Made by a program: the position numbers and the translations under genes. From Clostridiales bacterium (GTDB lineage Bacteria > Bacillota > Clostridia > Oscillospirales > Butyricicoccaceae): DNA of 64,000 nucleotides. The stretch covers positions 1-64,000 of the forward strand of contig JALFIV010000033.1 in assembly GCA_022775385.1 (NCBI GenBank), written 5' to 3'. Below the pieces are notes generated by a model. That model was not told where the DNA came from. It saw nothing but the letters and a program-made list of their open reading frames with translations, and searched no databases. The number at the start of each line of letters is the position of its first letter. Positions within the stretch are counted from its first letter, which is position 1. This document shows positions 17,155 through 25,103 of the stretch, in pieces.

Positions 17155-17952
17155 ATGATTAAAATGATCGCCTGTGATATTGACGGAACGATTCTGTTTC
17201 AGGGGGAGACCCGGCTGAACCGCCGGCTGTTTCCGATTATCCGACGTCTGCAGTCCTGCGGCGTGGAGTATCTCTCCTGCAGCGGACGGCAGTACGCCAA
17301 CCAGCGGCGGCTGTTTGCACCGGTCGCCGATGAGATCAGCTATATCTGTGAAAACGGCAGTCTGACCATGTACAGGGGACAGGCAGTCGGCTGTGAGGTG
17401 CTCGACCGCGCGCGGGCACTGGAACTGCTCCGGTTTATCCAGCAGCAGCCGGAGTGCGAGGGTCTGCTCTCGACGCAGAAGTGCTGTTATGTGGTGCCCA
17501 AGTCGGAGGAGTATGTCCGCCATGTCAGAGAAGTAGTCGGGAATGATACCGAGATTGCCGGTGACTGGGACGAGATTCCGGAGGACTTCATCAAGATTTC
17601 CCTGTACGCGCCGGAGGGCGACCTGCCGGCGATTCAGAAGCGCATGGCGGCGTTTTCCGAGCCGTATCAGACACCGGTGCTCGGCGGCTACGGCTGGATT
17701 GACTTTCTGCGCGAGGGGTGCAGCAAAGGGGCGGCGCTCCGGAAATACTGCGAATTCCGCGGCATCAATCCCGGCGAGGTGATCGGCATCGGCGACAATG
17801 AAAATGACCTCGCGCTGCTCGAGACGGTCGGGGAGATGTGGGCGGTTGAGAACGGACATCCCAATCTGAAGGCGCGCGCCAAGCGCACGGTCGGCAGTGC
17901 GATTGACGAGCTGGACCGGCTGGCGTCCCGTCTGGAAGAACAGCGTGCATAA
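17155..17952 (+). CDS. HAD-superfamily phosphatase, Cof/YbjI type
   Basis: The 265-aa protein begins MIKMIACDIDGTILF with the HAD motif I DxDGT. Motif II is a Ser in LSCSGR, and motif IV is GIGDNENDLALLE near residue 210. The C2B cap between motifs II and III marks a Cof-type sugar-phosphate or flavin phosphatase. I chose the ATG at 17155, 8 nt after AAGGGG, over the ATG at 17149, which sits only 2 nt from that site. The substrate is unknown. It is monocistronic, and its 3' end shares a terminator with the glycine-riboswitch RNA from the other strand. Confidence 0.9.
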   Translation: MIKMIACDIDGTILFQGETRLNRRLFPIIRRLQSCGVEYLSCSGRQYANQRRLFAPVADEISYICENGSLTMYRGQAVGCEVLDRARALELLRFIQQQPECEGLLSTQKCCYVVPKSEEYVRHVREVVGNDTEIAGDWDEIPEDFIKISLYAPEGDLPAIQKRMAAFSEPYQTPVLGGYGWIDFLREGCSKGAALRKYCEFRGINPGEVIGIGDNENDLALLETVGEMWAVENGHPNLKARAKRTVGSAIDELDRLASRLEEQRA

Positions 17953-17992
17953 AAAAGAAAGCGTCTGCTGGTTGGAGCAGACGCTTTCTTTT
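17953..17992. terminator. symmetrical terminator behind the HAD gene
   Basis: A perfect 17-bp stem (AAAAGAAAGCGTCTGCT with its complement) has T-rich flanks on both strands. It ends the HAD transcript and backs up termination of leftward RNA from the riboswitch. Confidence 0.9.
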
Positions 17993-18024
17993 GTGTATGT
18001 GTGTGTAAAAGGAAAAGAGCGAAT

Positions 18025-18055
18025 AAAAAGAGCCAAACCCAGATGGTTCAGCTCT
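18025..18055 (-). terminator. expression-platform terminator of the glycine riboswitch
   Basis: On the minus strand AGAGC..AACC/GGGTT..GCTCT folds into a hairpin followed by TTTTT, about 45 nt behind the second aptamer. GGTGTCC and TGTCC between aptamer and hairpin can pair with GGACA at the aptamer's 3' edge, as expected of a switchable platform. Confidence 0.75.
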
Positions 18056-18099
18056 GAAGAGGACACAAGGACACCGCTGCAGGGTGCAGCGAAAGAAAG

Positions 18100-18277
18100 G
18101 GAGTTACTCTGTCCTTTTGCCTGAGAGATTCGCGGGGAAACACCGCGTTGCACCTTCGGCACTCATCCAATGAGATTCTCCAGAGCTCCATCCGTTCACA
18201 GTCTCATCCGGATTTCCGGACACCTGAGAGTGTTACTCCTTCGGCGGGCGCAGGGCAGCGCCGCTTTTCCTGTGAAC
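18100..18277 (-). ncRNA. tandem glycine riboswitch without a downstream gene
   Basis: Minus-strand aptamer 1 is closed by GTTCACAG (18277-18270) and CTGTGAAC (18201-18194). It contains CGCCGAAGGAG, ACTCTCAGG and CCGGATGAGACTG. Aptamer 2 (18189-18100) contains CTCTGGAGAATC, GTGCCGAAGGTGCAA and the near-perfect consensus CTCTCAGGCAAAAGGACAGAG. Both aptamers look intact and the short linker suits cooperative binding. The promoter is at 18323-18295. A terminator follows at 18055-18025, and beyond it on this strand there is no gene: the next coding sequence is the HAD gene on the opposite strand. It is either a relic of a lost gene or a small glycine-sensing RNA. Confidence 0.9.
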
Positions 18278-18294
18278 ATCATCTGGCTATACTC

Positions 18295-18323
18295 ATTATA
18301 GAAAAAGGACGGCGGAAAGTCAA
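18295..18323 (-). promoter_or_regulatory. dedicated promoter of the glycine riboswitch RNA
   Basis: On the minus strand TTGACT (18323-18318), exactly 17 bp, and a perfect TATAAT (18300-18295) put the start near 18288. It lies between the pfkB stop codon and aptamer 1, so the RNA is an independent unit. Confidence 0.85.
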
Positions 18324-18335
18324 GAGGAAAATGGA

Positions 18336-19283
18336 TTATCTGCCGTATCGTGTCAGACGCTCCTCGACCTGACGCAGGCTGGTGACGCCGGTGGATGCGC
18401 CGACGGTTTCGACCGAGACCGAAGCGCAGGCGTTGGCGAAATAGGCGCAGTCGGCGAAGGAATATCCCGCGAGCAGGGCGTGCTGGAATCCGGCGGCGAA
18501 GTTGTCGCCCGCGCCGGTGGTATCGACACAGTTCGTATCCGGACAGGCGGGAATGCGCTGGCGCACGGAGCCGGAGGCAATCAGACAGCCTTCTGCGCCC
18601 AGCTTGACGATGACATGGCGGGAGCCGGCGGCGAGCAGAACGTCCGCGATGCGGTCGGGATCGGACTCACCGGTGATGACCGCCGCCTCGGTCTCGTTGG
18701 CAAAGACATAGTCCAGCTCGCGCAGGAGCGGCGCCAGCTCACGGGTGGTCTCTCCCTTTTTGGGGAGGACGAAGTCAGCACAGACCGGGATGCCGCGGGC
18801 GCGTGCGGTGTGCGCAATCTGTGCGAGCTGTTCAATGGAGATGAGCGGAAAGACGAAAATGCTGGCGAGCGAGAGCAGACGGACGCCGTTGAGCTGTTCG
18901 GGGGAGAAGTCCTCGGCGCGGAGGCGGCGCAGGCTGCTGTTCCGGTTGTTGTAGAACCGGCGCTCGCCGTCCTCATCCACGAGAACCACATTGACGCCGG
19001 TGTCCATCTCATCGGTGCGGCGGACGTACCGGGTGTCGATGCCGAGACGGGCGCAGTGCGTATCCAGAAACGCACCGGCGGGGTCGCATCCCCAGCAGCT
19101 GATCAAGCGGACGTCATGTCCGAGATTGGCGAGCACGGTGGCTTCGTTGAGCGCGTCGCCGCCGGTTGTCATGCCGATATAGCCGACCGGCGTGGAGTGT
19201 CGGGTGAAAACCGAGCGGTCGGCATGGATGACCGGAATGTCGATGATTCCGGCGCCGAATACCGCGATGTCACAGGATTTCAT
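18336..19283 (-). CDS. PfkB-family carbohydrate kinase
   Basis: The 315-aa ribokinase-fold enzyme phosphorylates a sugar or nucleoside with ATP. The N-terminal PfkB region has GGDALNEATVLANLGHDV. The C-terminal anion hole and catalytic Asp are in NCVDTTGAGDNFAAGF. The substrate is probably fructose, ribose, tagatose or a nucleoside and is not resolvable by eye. The start has GGAG 9 nt upstream. It lies 21 nt downstream of the MATE gene on the same strand, probably one transcript, but the functional link is unclear. Confidence 0.92.
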   Translation of the reverse strand: MKSCDIAVFGAGIIDIPVIHADRSVFTRHSTPVGYIGMTTGGDALNEATVLANLGHDVRLISCWGCDPAGAFLDTHCARLGIDTRYVRRTDEMDTGVNVVLVDEDGERRFYNNRNSSLRRLRAEDFSPEQLNGVRLLSLASIFVFPLISIEQLAQIAHTARARGIPVCADFVLPKKGETTRELAPLLRELDYVFANETEAAVITGESDPDRIADVLLAAGSRHVIVKLGAEGCLIASGSVRQRIPACPDTNCVDTTGAGDNFAAGFQHALLAGYSFADCAYFANACASVSVETVGASTGVTSLRQVEERLTRYGR

Positions 19284-19304
19284 GGGTCAGGCTCCTTTCT
19301 GATG

Positions 19305-20687
19305 TCAGGACAGCTGATTCTGCTCCCGCGCCGCGCGGCGGATCGGGAAATAGCAGACGAACAGCATGGTAGTAAAGCTGGCCAGTCCGCCGCATACGTT
19401 GGAGATCGGCTCGGCGAGAAAGACGCCTGTGACGCCGAGTCCGCCGAGATGCGGCAGGAGAAGGGTCAGCGGAATGACGATGAATACCTTGCGCAGGAGG
19501 GAGAAAAACAGCGAAAAACGGGATTTTCCGAGCGCAAGAAAGGTGGTTTGTCCGGTGAACTGGAACGCCATAAAGCAGAATCCGAAGAAATAGATGTGCA
19601 TGGACGGAATCGTGACGGCGAGCAGATCCGGATCGGTGTTGAAAATCTGAATGAAAAATGCAGGGAACAGCGAGACCAGCGCCCACGCGATGAGGGTATA
19701 GCCGAACAGCAGGGAGGCGGTAAAGCGGATCGCCTGACAGACGCGGCCGTTTTCCTGTGCGCCGTAGTTGAATCCGATGACCGGCTGTGCGCTGTTGACC
19801 ACGCCGGTGACCGGCAGGGAGACAATCTCACGCACCGAGTTGATGATGGTCATCGCACCGACATAGAGGTCGCCGCCGAAGATGCTCAGCGAGGCGTTGC
19901 AGGCGATCTGCACCAGACTGTTGGTGGCTCCCATCGTGAAGCCGGACAGGCCGAGCGACAGGATGCGCAGGACGCGTTTTTTCCGGCACCGCAGACAGCG
20001 GATGCGCAGGCGGAGCAGCGTTCTGGGGCCGGTCAGAAACCGGAGCGTCCAGACTGCGGCGGCAAACTGGGACAGGACGGTCGCACAAGCCGCGCCGCGC
20101 ACACCGAGATCCAAAACAAAGATAAAAACCGGATCGAGGATGATGTTGAGCACCGCGCCGATGACGATGGTCAGCATGCCGGTTTTTCCAAACCCCTGTG
20201 CATTGATAAAGCTGTTCATGCCCAGACTGATCATGACGAACAGCGTGCCGAACAGATAGATCGTGATGTACGCATTGGCATAGGGGAACGTGACGTCACT
20301 CGCGCCGAGGGCGTACAGGAGCGGACGGCGCAGCAGCAGACCGGACAGGGTGATCAGCAGGCTGAGTACGAGGATGAGCGTCATGCAGTTGCCCATGATG
20401 GCCTCACCCTCTGCGTCGTTTTTCTTGCCGCGTTCGATGGAGAACAGCGGTCCGCCGCCGGTGCCGATCAGGTTGGCGAATGCAACGATGATCGTGACAA
20501 TCGGAAAACAGATGCCGACGCCGGTCAGCGCCGTGGTCGCATGGTCCATGAAGCGTCCGATATAGACGCGGTCGACGATGTTGTACAGAATATTGACCAG
20601 CTGCGCCAGGGTGATCGGAACGGCGAGCCGGATGATGTTGGTCGAGATTTTTCCCTGTGAGAAATCACTCTGGGAACGTGTATGCAT
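19305..20687 (-). CDS. MATE-family multidrug/metabolite efflux transporter
   Basis: The 460-aa protein has about 12 membrane helices in two repeats. The first begins IIRLAVPITLAQLVNILYNIVDRVYIG, whose initial segment is a recognised MATE signature. GFNYGAQENGRV at the start of the second half is the equivalent of the conserved NYGA motif. It exports cationic compounds in exchange for Na+ or H+. Length is typical (about 450 aa). It leads the two-gene unit with the PfkB kinase. Confidence 0.93.
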   Translation of the reverse strand: MHTRSQSDFSQGKISTNIIRLAVPITLAQLVNILYNIVDRVYIGRFMDHATTALTGVGICFPIVTIIVAFANLIGTGGGPLFSIERGKKNDAEGEAIMGNCMTLILVLSLLITLSGLLLRRPLLYALGASDVTFPYANAYITIYLFGTLFVMISLGMNSFINAQGFGKTGMLTIVIGAVLNIILDPVFIFVLDLGVRGAACATVLSQFAAAVWTLRFLTGPRTLLRLRIRCLRCRKKRVLRILSLGLSGFTMGATNSLVQIACNASLSIFGGDLYVGAMTIINSVREIVSLPVTGVVNSAQPVIGFNYGAQENGRVCQAIRFTASLLFGYTLIAWALVSLFPAFFIQIFNTDPDLLAVTIPSMHIYFFGFCFMAFQFTGQTTFLALGKSRFSLFFSLLRKVFIVIPLTLLLPHLGGLGVTGVFLAEPISNVCGGLASFTTMLFVCYFPIRRAAREQNQLS

Positions 20688-20744
20688 GAAATTATGTCAG
20701 CTCCTTTTTGATTACTACAGTATAGCATAATTCGCGGATTCTGA

Positions 20745-20786
20745 CAAAAAAACACAGCCTGTTTTTCGAAAAAACAGACCGTGTTT
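20745..20786 (-). terminator. terminator of the 20.8 kb membrane protein gene
   Basis: On the minus strand AAACACGG..CTGTTTTTT folds back on AAAAACAG..CTGTGTTT and is followed by a T-run. Confidence 0.8.
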
Positions 20787-20791
20787 GAGGA

Positions 20792-21466
20792 TCATTTGGA
20801 TAACCCGTGCCGGTCGAGCGGCTCGACGGAGGTGATGGTCACGGTGGAACGCGGTTTTCGGTTGCGCTCCACGGCCTCTCTGACGGCGGCGATCGGGAAA
20901 GCGCCGGCGCGGTGCTTGTTCAGCCACGGAAGCAGGGCGGTGAATCCGGCAGCGGTGAGGATGGACACCAGAAGCCGCAGGACGAGATCCATCACGCCGG
21001 CGGACGGCGATACGGCCGCCTCGGCGAGAACGGTCAGCGTGTTGACGGCGACCGAGAACAGCGCGGAAAAGACGAGACAGAGCCGCGAATGAATCGGATG
21101 CGTGGGATTAGAAAGCACGCAGCAGGGGAATACTAGTCCGAGAAGGACGAGAAAGCATCCGAGAACCACATGCGCGAACAGGGTGTAGCCCGGGATTCTG
21201 CCGCCGAGGCGCAGGACGTAGCATCCGGTGAACCAGATCAGCAGTGTGATCTCATACAGCAGACGGAGCCGGTAGGAGCGTTTGGTATGGAAAAAACGAT
21301 TGATGATTTTTGGGAGCGCGATCAGGGGGATGGTCAGCAGCGCAAACAGAAAACAGATTGGCTGGACGGTAAACAGCATGCTGATCGCGAGAAGCAGACT
21401 GAGCGGAATATAGAGCAGAACGAGAATCCGGTAGGCCGTCAGACTGAACTGGTTGTTTTCGTGCAC
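20792..21466 (-). CDS. uncharacterised polytopic membrane protein
   Basis: The 224-aa product has about six hydrophobic segments in the first 185 residues and a short basic cytosolic tail (EAVERNRKPRSTVTITSVEP). I see no transporter or enzyme signature. Two neighbouring loops are basic (FFHTKRSYRLRL, PWLNKHRAG), consistent with the positive-inside rule. It starts with an ATG behind AGGAGGATT and ends at a clear terminator, so it is monocistronic. TATACT on the minus strand at about 21500-21495 may be its -10 box. Function unknown. Confidence 0.72.
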   Translation of the reverse strand: MHENNQFSLTAYRILVLLYIPLSLLLAISMLFTVQPICFLFALLTIPLIALPKIINRFFHTKRSYRLRLLYEITLLIWFTGCYVLRLGGRIPGYTLFAHVVLGCFLVLLGLVFPCCVLSNPTHPIHSRLCLVFSALFSVAVNTLTVLAEAAVSPSAGVMDLVLRLLVSILTAAGFTALLPWLNKHRAGAFPIAAVREAVERNRKPRSTVTITSVEPLDRHGLSK

Positions 21467-21819
21467 GGATAATAATCCTCCTTTCCCTGAGTTCAGTATA
21501 GTATATCATGGATCGGCAGGGAATACAAACGGCAGAATGCAGACAGGATACAGAGAGGGAGATCTGCGGGTTTGCGTGCGAAAAAAACAAAAACTTTCCC
21601 AAAAGAACCTCAAAATACAAAAGTTTTGGCAAGGGAAACGGATTTTTGGAAATAATAATCAAAATTTTCTGGAAAAGCCCTTTCTTTTTATCCAATTTGC
21701 AGGTATAATATAACCGTTCCAGTGAAAAGCGTTTCGGTCTGCGCTGGCTGAGCAGATCGGGACTGCGAAGATATTTACACCCCGTGTGCGAGGCACACAA
21801 GAAAGGAAGGTAAACAACA
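21467..21819 (+). promoter_or_regulatory. ptsH upstream region with promoter and leader
   Basis: This 350-nt gene-free region is AT-rich. TATAAT at 21704-21709 with a weak TTTCTT 17 bp upstream is the likely ptsH promoter, giving a leader of about 105 nt. The leader contains the small hairpin GTGTGC/GCACAC (21784-21798) just before the ribosome site GGAAGG. A GAAAAGCGTTTC palindrome at 21724-21735 resembles a catabolite-response element but has GC in place of CG at its centre. No T-box or PTS antiterminator site was seen. Confidence 0.5.
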
Positions 21820-22068
21820 ATGGCTACTACGACGTATGTGATTACTGATCCGGAGGGCATCCACGCTCGTCCGGCTGGCATTATTACCAAGGCAGCGAAG
21901 GAAATTAACGGCGGCATCACCATCGAGAAGAACGGCAAGGTTGCAGACGCGCGCAAGATGTTTGCGGTCATGGGTCTCGGCGTAAAGAACGGCGACACCA
22001 TCACGGTTTCCGCTGACACCGACGAGAACCTCGAAAAGTTCCTCGACGTGCTCCGTGCAAACGTCTGA
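21820..22068 (+). CDS. ptsH: phosphocarrier protein HPr
   Basis: HPr passes phosphate from enzyme I to PTS EIIA domains. The 82-aa protein keeps the active-site histidine H15 in GIHARPAG. In Bacillota HPr a regulatory serine normally sits at residue 46, in a segment such as AKSIMGVM, and is phosphorylated by HPr kinase. Here that position is lysine: DARKMFAVMGLG gives K46. Catalytic transfer should be intact, but HPr(Ser-P) signalling to CcpA through this protein is not expected. It sits 153 nt ahead of ptsI. Confidence 0.93.
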   Translation: MATTTYVITDPEGIHARPAGIITKAAKEINGGITIEKNGKVADARKMFAVMGLGVKNGDTITVSADTDENLEKFLDVLRANV

Positions 22069-22085
22069 GAATCGTTTGATATTGC

Positions 22086-22119
22086 AGCTTTCGTTTCCGC
22101 TCTTGCGGGGACGAAGGCT
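22086..22119 (+). other. hairpin between ptsH and ptsI
   Basis: AGCTTTCGTTTCCGC pairs with GCGGGGACGAAGGCT around a short loop, without a T-run. It could stabilise the ptsH mRNA end or mark a processing point within a ptsHI transcript, letting HPr be made in excess of enzyme I. Confidence 0.5.
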
Positions 22120-22221
22120 GTAATTCCATTCACGCAGTTTTGAGCGGGAGTAGGAGGAGAGCACCCGCTTGGACTGCGTGGAAATGGGTTTGAGGAAGAA
22201 TTAAATCAGGAGGATTTTTGG

Positions 22222-23892
22222 ATGGTTGTATTACAGGGCAAGAGTGCATCCAAGGGCGTTGCAATTGGTAAACTTTGCTTTTACAAGCGCGGCAGCGGTG
22301 AGATCGTCCGCACTCAGGTAGAAGATACCGGGGCGGAGATTGTTCGCTTTGAGAGCGCGCGTATGACGGCGATAGATCAGCTGAAGGGTCTGTATGAAAA
22401 GGCAGTCGAGGAAGTCGGCGAAGAGGGTGCGATGCTGTTTGAAGCACACCAGATGATGCTGGACGATCTGGACTTTGTCGAGGGCATCACCGATCTGATC
22501 AGCGACGGTCTGAATGCCGAGGCGGCAGTCAGCGATGTTTCGGATCAGCTGGCAGAGATGTTTGCGAGCATGGACGATGCATACATGCAGGCGCGTTCCG
22601 CCGATGTCAAGGATATCGCACAGCGTGTCATCAATATTCTGTCCGGCGCCTCGGGCGGCGGCATGGATTCGGACGAGCCGGTCATTCTGGCGTCTGACGA
22701 CTTCAGCCCGTCCGAAACCGTTCAGCTGGACAAGTCCAAGCTGCTCGGTCTGCTGACCACCGGCGGTTCGGATCAGGCACATACCGCGATTCTGGCGCGC
22801 ACGATGGGTATTCCGTCGGTCTGCCAGCTGGGCGAGGAGCTCAGCGAGTCGTTTGACGGCAAGGACATCATCATCAACGGTCAGACCGGCGAGGTCTTTA
22901 TCGCACCGGATGAGGAGACAACCGAGCGCCTGACCGCGATCTACAAGAAGGAGCAGATGGAAAAGAAGCTGCTCGAGGAGCTGAGAGGCAAGCCGAATCA
23001 GACCATCGACGGCAAGAACGTCATGGTTTACTGCAACATCGGATCTCCGGACGATGTCGATGCTGTACTGGCGTCCGACGGCGGCGGAGTCGGCCTGTTC
23101 CGCTCCGAGTTCCTGTATCTGGCAGGCGACGATTATCCGACGGAAGAGGAGCAGTATCAGGCATACAAGACGGTCGCCGAGCGCATGGGCGGCAAGCGCG
23201 TCATTATCCGCACACTGGATATCGGCGCGGACAAGCAGGCGGACTACTTCAAGCTGGATCACGAGGAGAACCCGGCGATGGGTCTGCGTGCAATCCGCAT
23301 CTGTCTGACCCGCGAGGAGGTATTCCGCACGCAGCTGCGCGCACTGTACCGTGCATCGGCACATGGCAAGATTGCGATCATGTTCCCGATGATCACCTCG
23401 GTTTGGGAGGTACGCGAGATCAAGCGCATCTGTGAGTCGGTCAAGGCAGAGCTGCGCGAGGAAGAAATTCCGTTTGCGGATACCGTCGAGCTGGGCATCA
23501 TGGTCGAGACGCCGGCGGCAGTCATGGTTTCCGACCGTCTGGCTAAGGAAGTCGACTTCTTCTCGATCGGCACGAACGATCTGACCCAGTATCTGCTGGC
23601 GGTTGACCGTCAGGGCAAGGGTCTGGGCAAGTTCTTCGATGCCCATCATCCGGCGGTGCTCCGCGCAATCAAGATGGCTGCGGACAATGCGCACAAGGCC
23701 GGCATCTGGATCGGTATCTGCGGCGAGCTTGGCGCCGACGTAGAGCTGACCGAGCTGTTCATGGCGATCGGCATCGACGAGCTGTCGGTATCTCCGGCAT
23801 CCGTTCTGCCGCTGCGTTCGGTCATTCGTTCGATCGACACGACCAAGAACAAGGAAGCACTGCTGAGCAAGCTGATGGCTGAGGATGAGTAA
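22222..23892 (+). CDS. ptsI: phosphoenolpyruvate-protein phosphotransferase (PTS enzyme I)
   Basis: Enzyme I takes phosphate from PEP and gives it to HPr. The 556-aa protein has the N-terminal HPr-binding and phosphohistidine domains, with the active His in SDQAHTAILARTMGIPSV (the classical motif reads SHSAI). The C-terminal PEP-binding TIM barrel has FRSEFLYL, MFPMITSVWEVRE, GIMVETPAAVM, FFSIGTNDLTQY and the Cys-containing GICGELGAD. AGGAGG precedes the ATG. No EII transport genes are nearby, so these are the general components. Confidence 0.96.
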   Translation: MVVLQGKSASKGVAIGKLCFYKRGSGEIVRTQVEDTGAEIVRFESARMTAIDQLKGLYEKAVEEVGEEGAMLFEAHQMMLDDLDFVEGITDLISDGLNAEAAVSDVSDQLAEMFASMDDAYMQARSADVKDIAQRVINILSGASGGGMDSDEPVILASDDFSPSETVQLDKSKLLGLLTTGGSDQAHTAILARTMGIPSVCQLGEELSESFDGKDIIINGQTGEVFIAPDEETTERLTAIYKKEQMEKKLLEELRGKPNQTIDGKNVMVYCNIGSPDDVDAVLASDGGGVGLFRSEFLYLAGDDYPTEEEQYQAYKTVAERMGGKRVIIRTLDIGADKQADYFKLDHEENPAMGLRAIRICLTREEVFRTQLRALYRASAHGKIAIMFPMITSVWEVREIKRICESVKAELREEEIPFADTVELGIMVETPAAVMVSDRLAKEVDFFSIGTNDLTQYLLAVDRQGKGLGKFFDAHHPAVLRAIKMAADNAHKAGIWIGICGELGADVELTELFMAIGIDELSVSPASVLPLRSVIRSIDTTKNKEALLSKLMAEDE

Positions 23893-23917
23893 TCTCTGAG
23901 CGCAACAATCAAACATT

Positions 23918-23951
23918 ACAGGCACGCTGCGTCTGCGGCGTGTCTGTTTTT
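23918..23951 (+). terminator. terminator of ptsI
   Basis: ACAGGCACGC..GC pairs with GC..GCGTGTCTGT and is followed by TTTTTG. Confidence 0.8.
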
Positions 23952-23993
23952 GTCTGCCGGAAGGAAAGCGCGCAAGGGATTTTTTGATATGTA

Positions 23994-24022
23994 TTGCGAA
24001 ACGGCGAGAAAAGTAGTAAAAT
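23994..24022 (+). promoter_or_regulatory. promoter of the coiled-coil gene
   Basis: TTGCGA (23994-23999), a 17-bp spacer and TAAAAT (24017-24022) leave a leader of about 90 nt. Confidence 0.55.
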
Positions 24023-24119
24023 AACTATAATTTGAACCATAGACAGAAGGACAACGCGGAGTGCGGGAATCCGTTTTGAAACAGGACAATCCCGTGCATT
24101 CCCGAGGCAGGAGAATGAT

Positions 24120-24974
24120 ATGTTTGATAGTATAAAGGATCTGACCAAATCCAAGAAGGCGCTGGAGAGCGTCAATTCCCAGCTGGAAAAGACCCAGAGC
24201 GCGCTGGAGGAAGCCAAGGAACAGCTGGCAAAGCTGAACGGCGAGCTGGCGGAGAAGGAAGAGACCATCGACCGCCGCGATGAGATCATCCACGCGATCC
24301 ACCGTCAGGTGACCAAGGAGCGCGAGAGCATTCTGGAGGACTACGCCGAGCGCGAGGCGGCCGCAAAGGCGGCGCTCGATCAGACGACTGAGCTGCTGAA
24401 CGCGGCGCAGACCCGCTATGACGAGTGCGAGAGACAGGTATACTGCATCGCAAACCTCTACAAATCCATGCGCAGCGGTGTGGCGCAGTTCACACAGTCG
24501 GGCAATCCGAGCGATCTGGAGCTGACCGAGGAGCAGATGGAAGAGCTGAAGGTCATGGAGCAGTCGGTCGGCATGAAGCTGAATTCCTACCAGCTGAACG
24601 ACCTCAAGACCATGCAGGAGGCAAACAACAAGCTGATTGAGCAGCTGCTGACCCGTTATGAGTCCCGCCTGATCGTTCCGGCGGACCGTGTGGTATTCCA
24701 GCTCATGACGCTGGGTGTCCGCGCCGAGCTGCAGCAGATTCTGTCGGAGATGGAGTACGGCGATATCAACCGTGCGCAGATCAGCCTGCATCTGTCCATC
24801 CAGAAGTATCTGAAGATCATCTCGTTTGCCAATCTCGCGGCGACCGGCGTGCTGGAGGCATATGCCTCGGAGCTGGAGATGCTGCTCAAGGAGACCATCA
24901 AGATCGAGCACGAGTTCTGTCTGCGCCGTCATTCCTATCAGGCGCGTCAGGAGCTGGACGGTCAGGAAGAATAA
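24120..24974 (+). CDS. uncharacterised coiled-coil cytosolic protein
   Basis: The 284-aa protein has no recognised catalytic motif. Residues 10-110 form a long coiled coil (KSKKALESVNSQLEKTQSAL and following heptads rich in Glu, Lys and Leu). A globular helical second half (about 115-284) includes YQLNDLKTMQEANNKLIEQL and SLHLSIQKYLKIISFANLA. No signal peptide or membrane segment is present. AGGAG lies 8 nt before the ATG. It has its own promoter and terminator. A scaffold-like role is possible, but I cannot name a family. Confidence 0.75.
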   Translation: MFDSIKDLTKSKKALESVNSQLEKTQSALEEAKEQLAKLNGELAEKEETIDRRDEIIHAIHRQVTKERESILEDYAEREAAAKAALDQTTELLNAAQTRYDECERQVYCIANLYKSMRSGVAQFTQSGNPSDLELTEEQMEELKVMEQSVGMKLNSYQLNDLKTMQEANNKLIEQLLTRYESRLIVPADRVVFQLMTLGVRAELQQILSEMEYGDINRAQISLHLSIQKYLKIISFANLAATGVLEAYASELEMLLKETIKIEHEFCLRRHSYQARQELDGQEE

Positions 24975-25002
24975 GGATTTTTTCACAGCAAAAAGGAAAA
25001 AA

Positions 25003-25034
25003 GACCCTTCGGTCGAAAGAGCGAAGGGCTTTTT
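25003..25034 (+). terminator. terminator of the coiled-coil gene
   Basis: The stem AGACCCTTCG/CGAAGGGCTT with a 10-nt loop is followed by TTTTTGC. Confidence 0.8.
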
Positions 25035-25103
25035 GCTTGATGGATTTTCCTGAGTGGGAATCCGATTTGTTTGAATTTCAACCACACACTCCCGGAGGAA
25101 TGT

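Noticed and set aside
21723-21736. CcpA cre site in the ptsH leader (TGAAAAGCGTTTCG)
   Set aside because: The centre reads AGCG and not NCGN, and the spacing is shifted relative to TGAAANCGNTTTCA; with HPr lacking Ser46 the case is weaker still.
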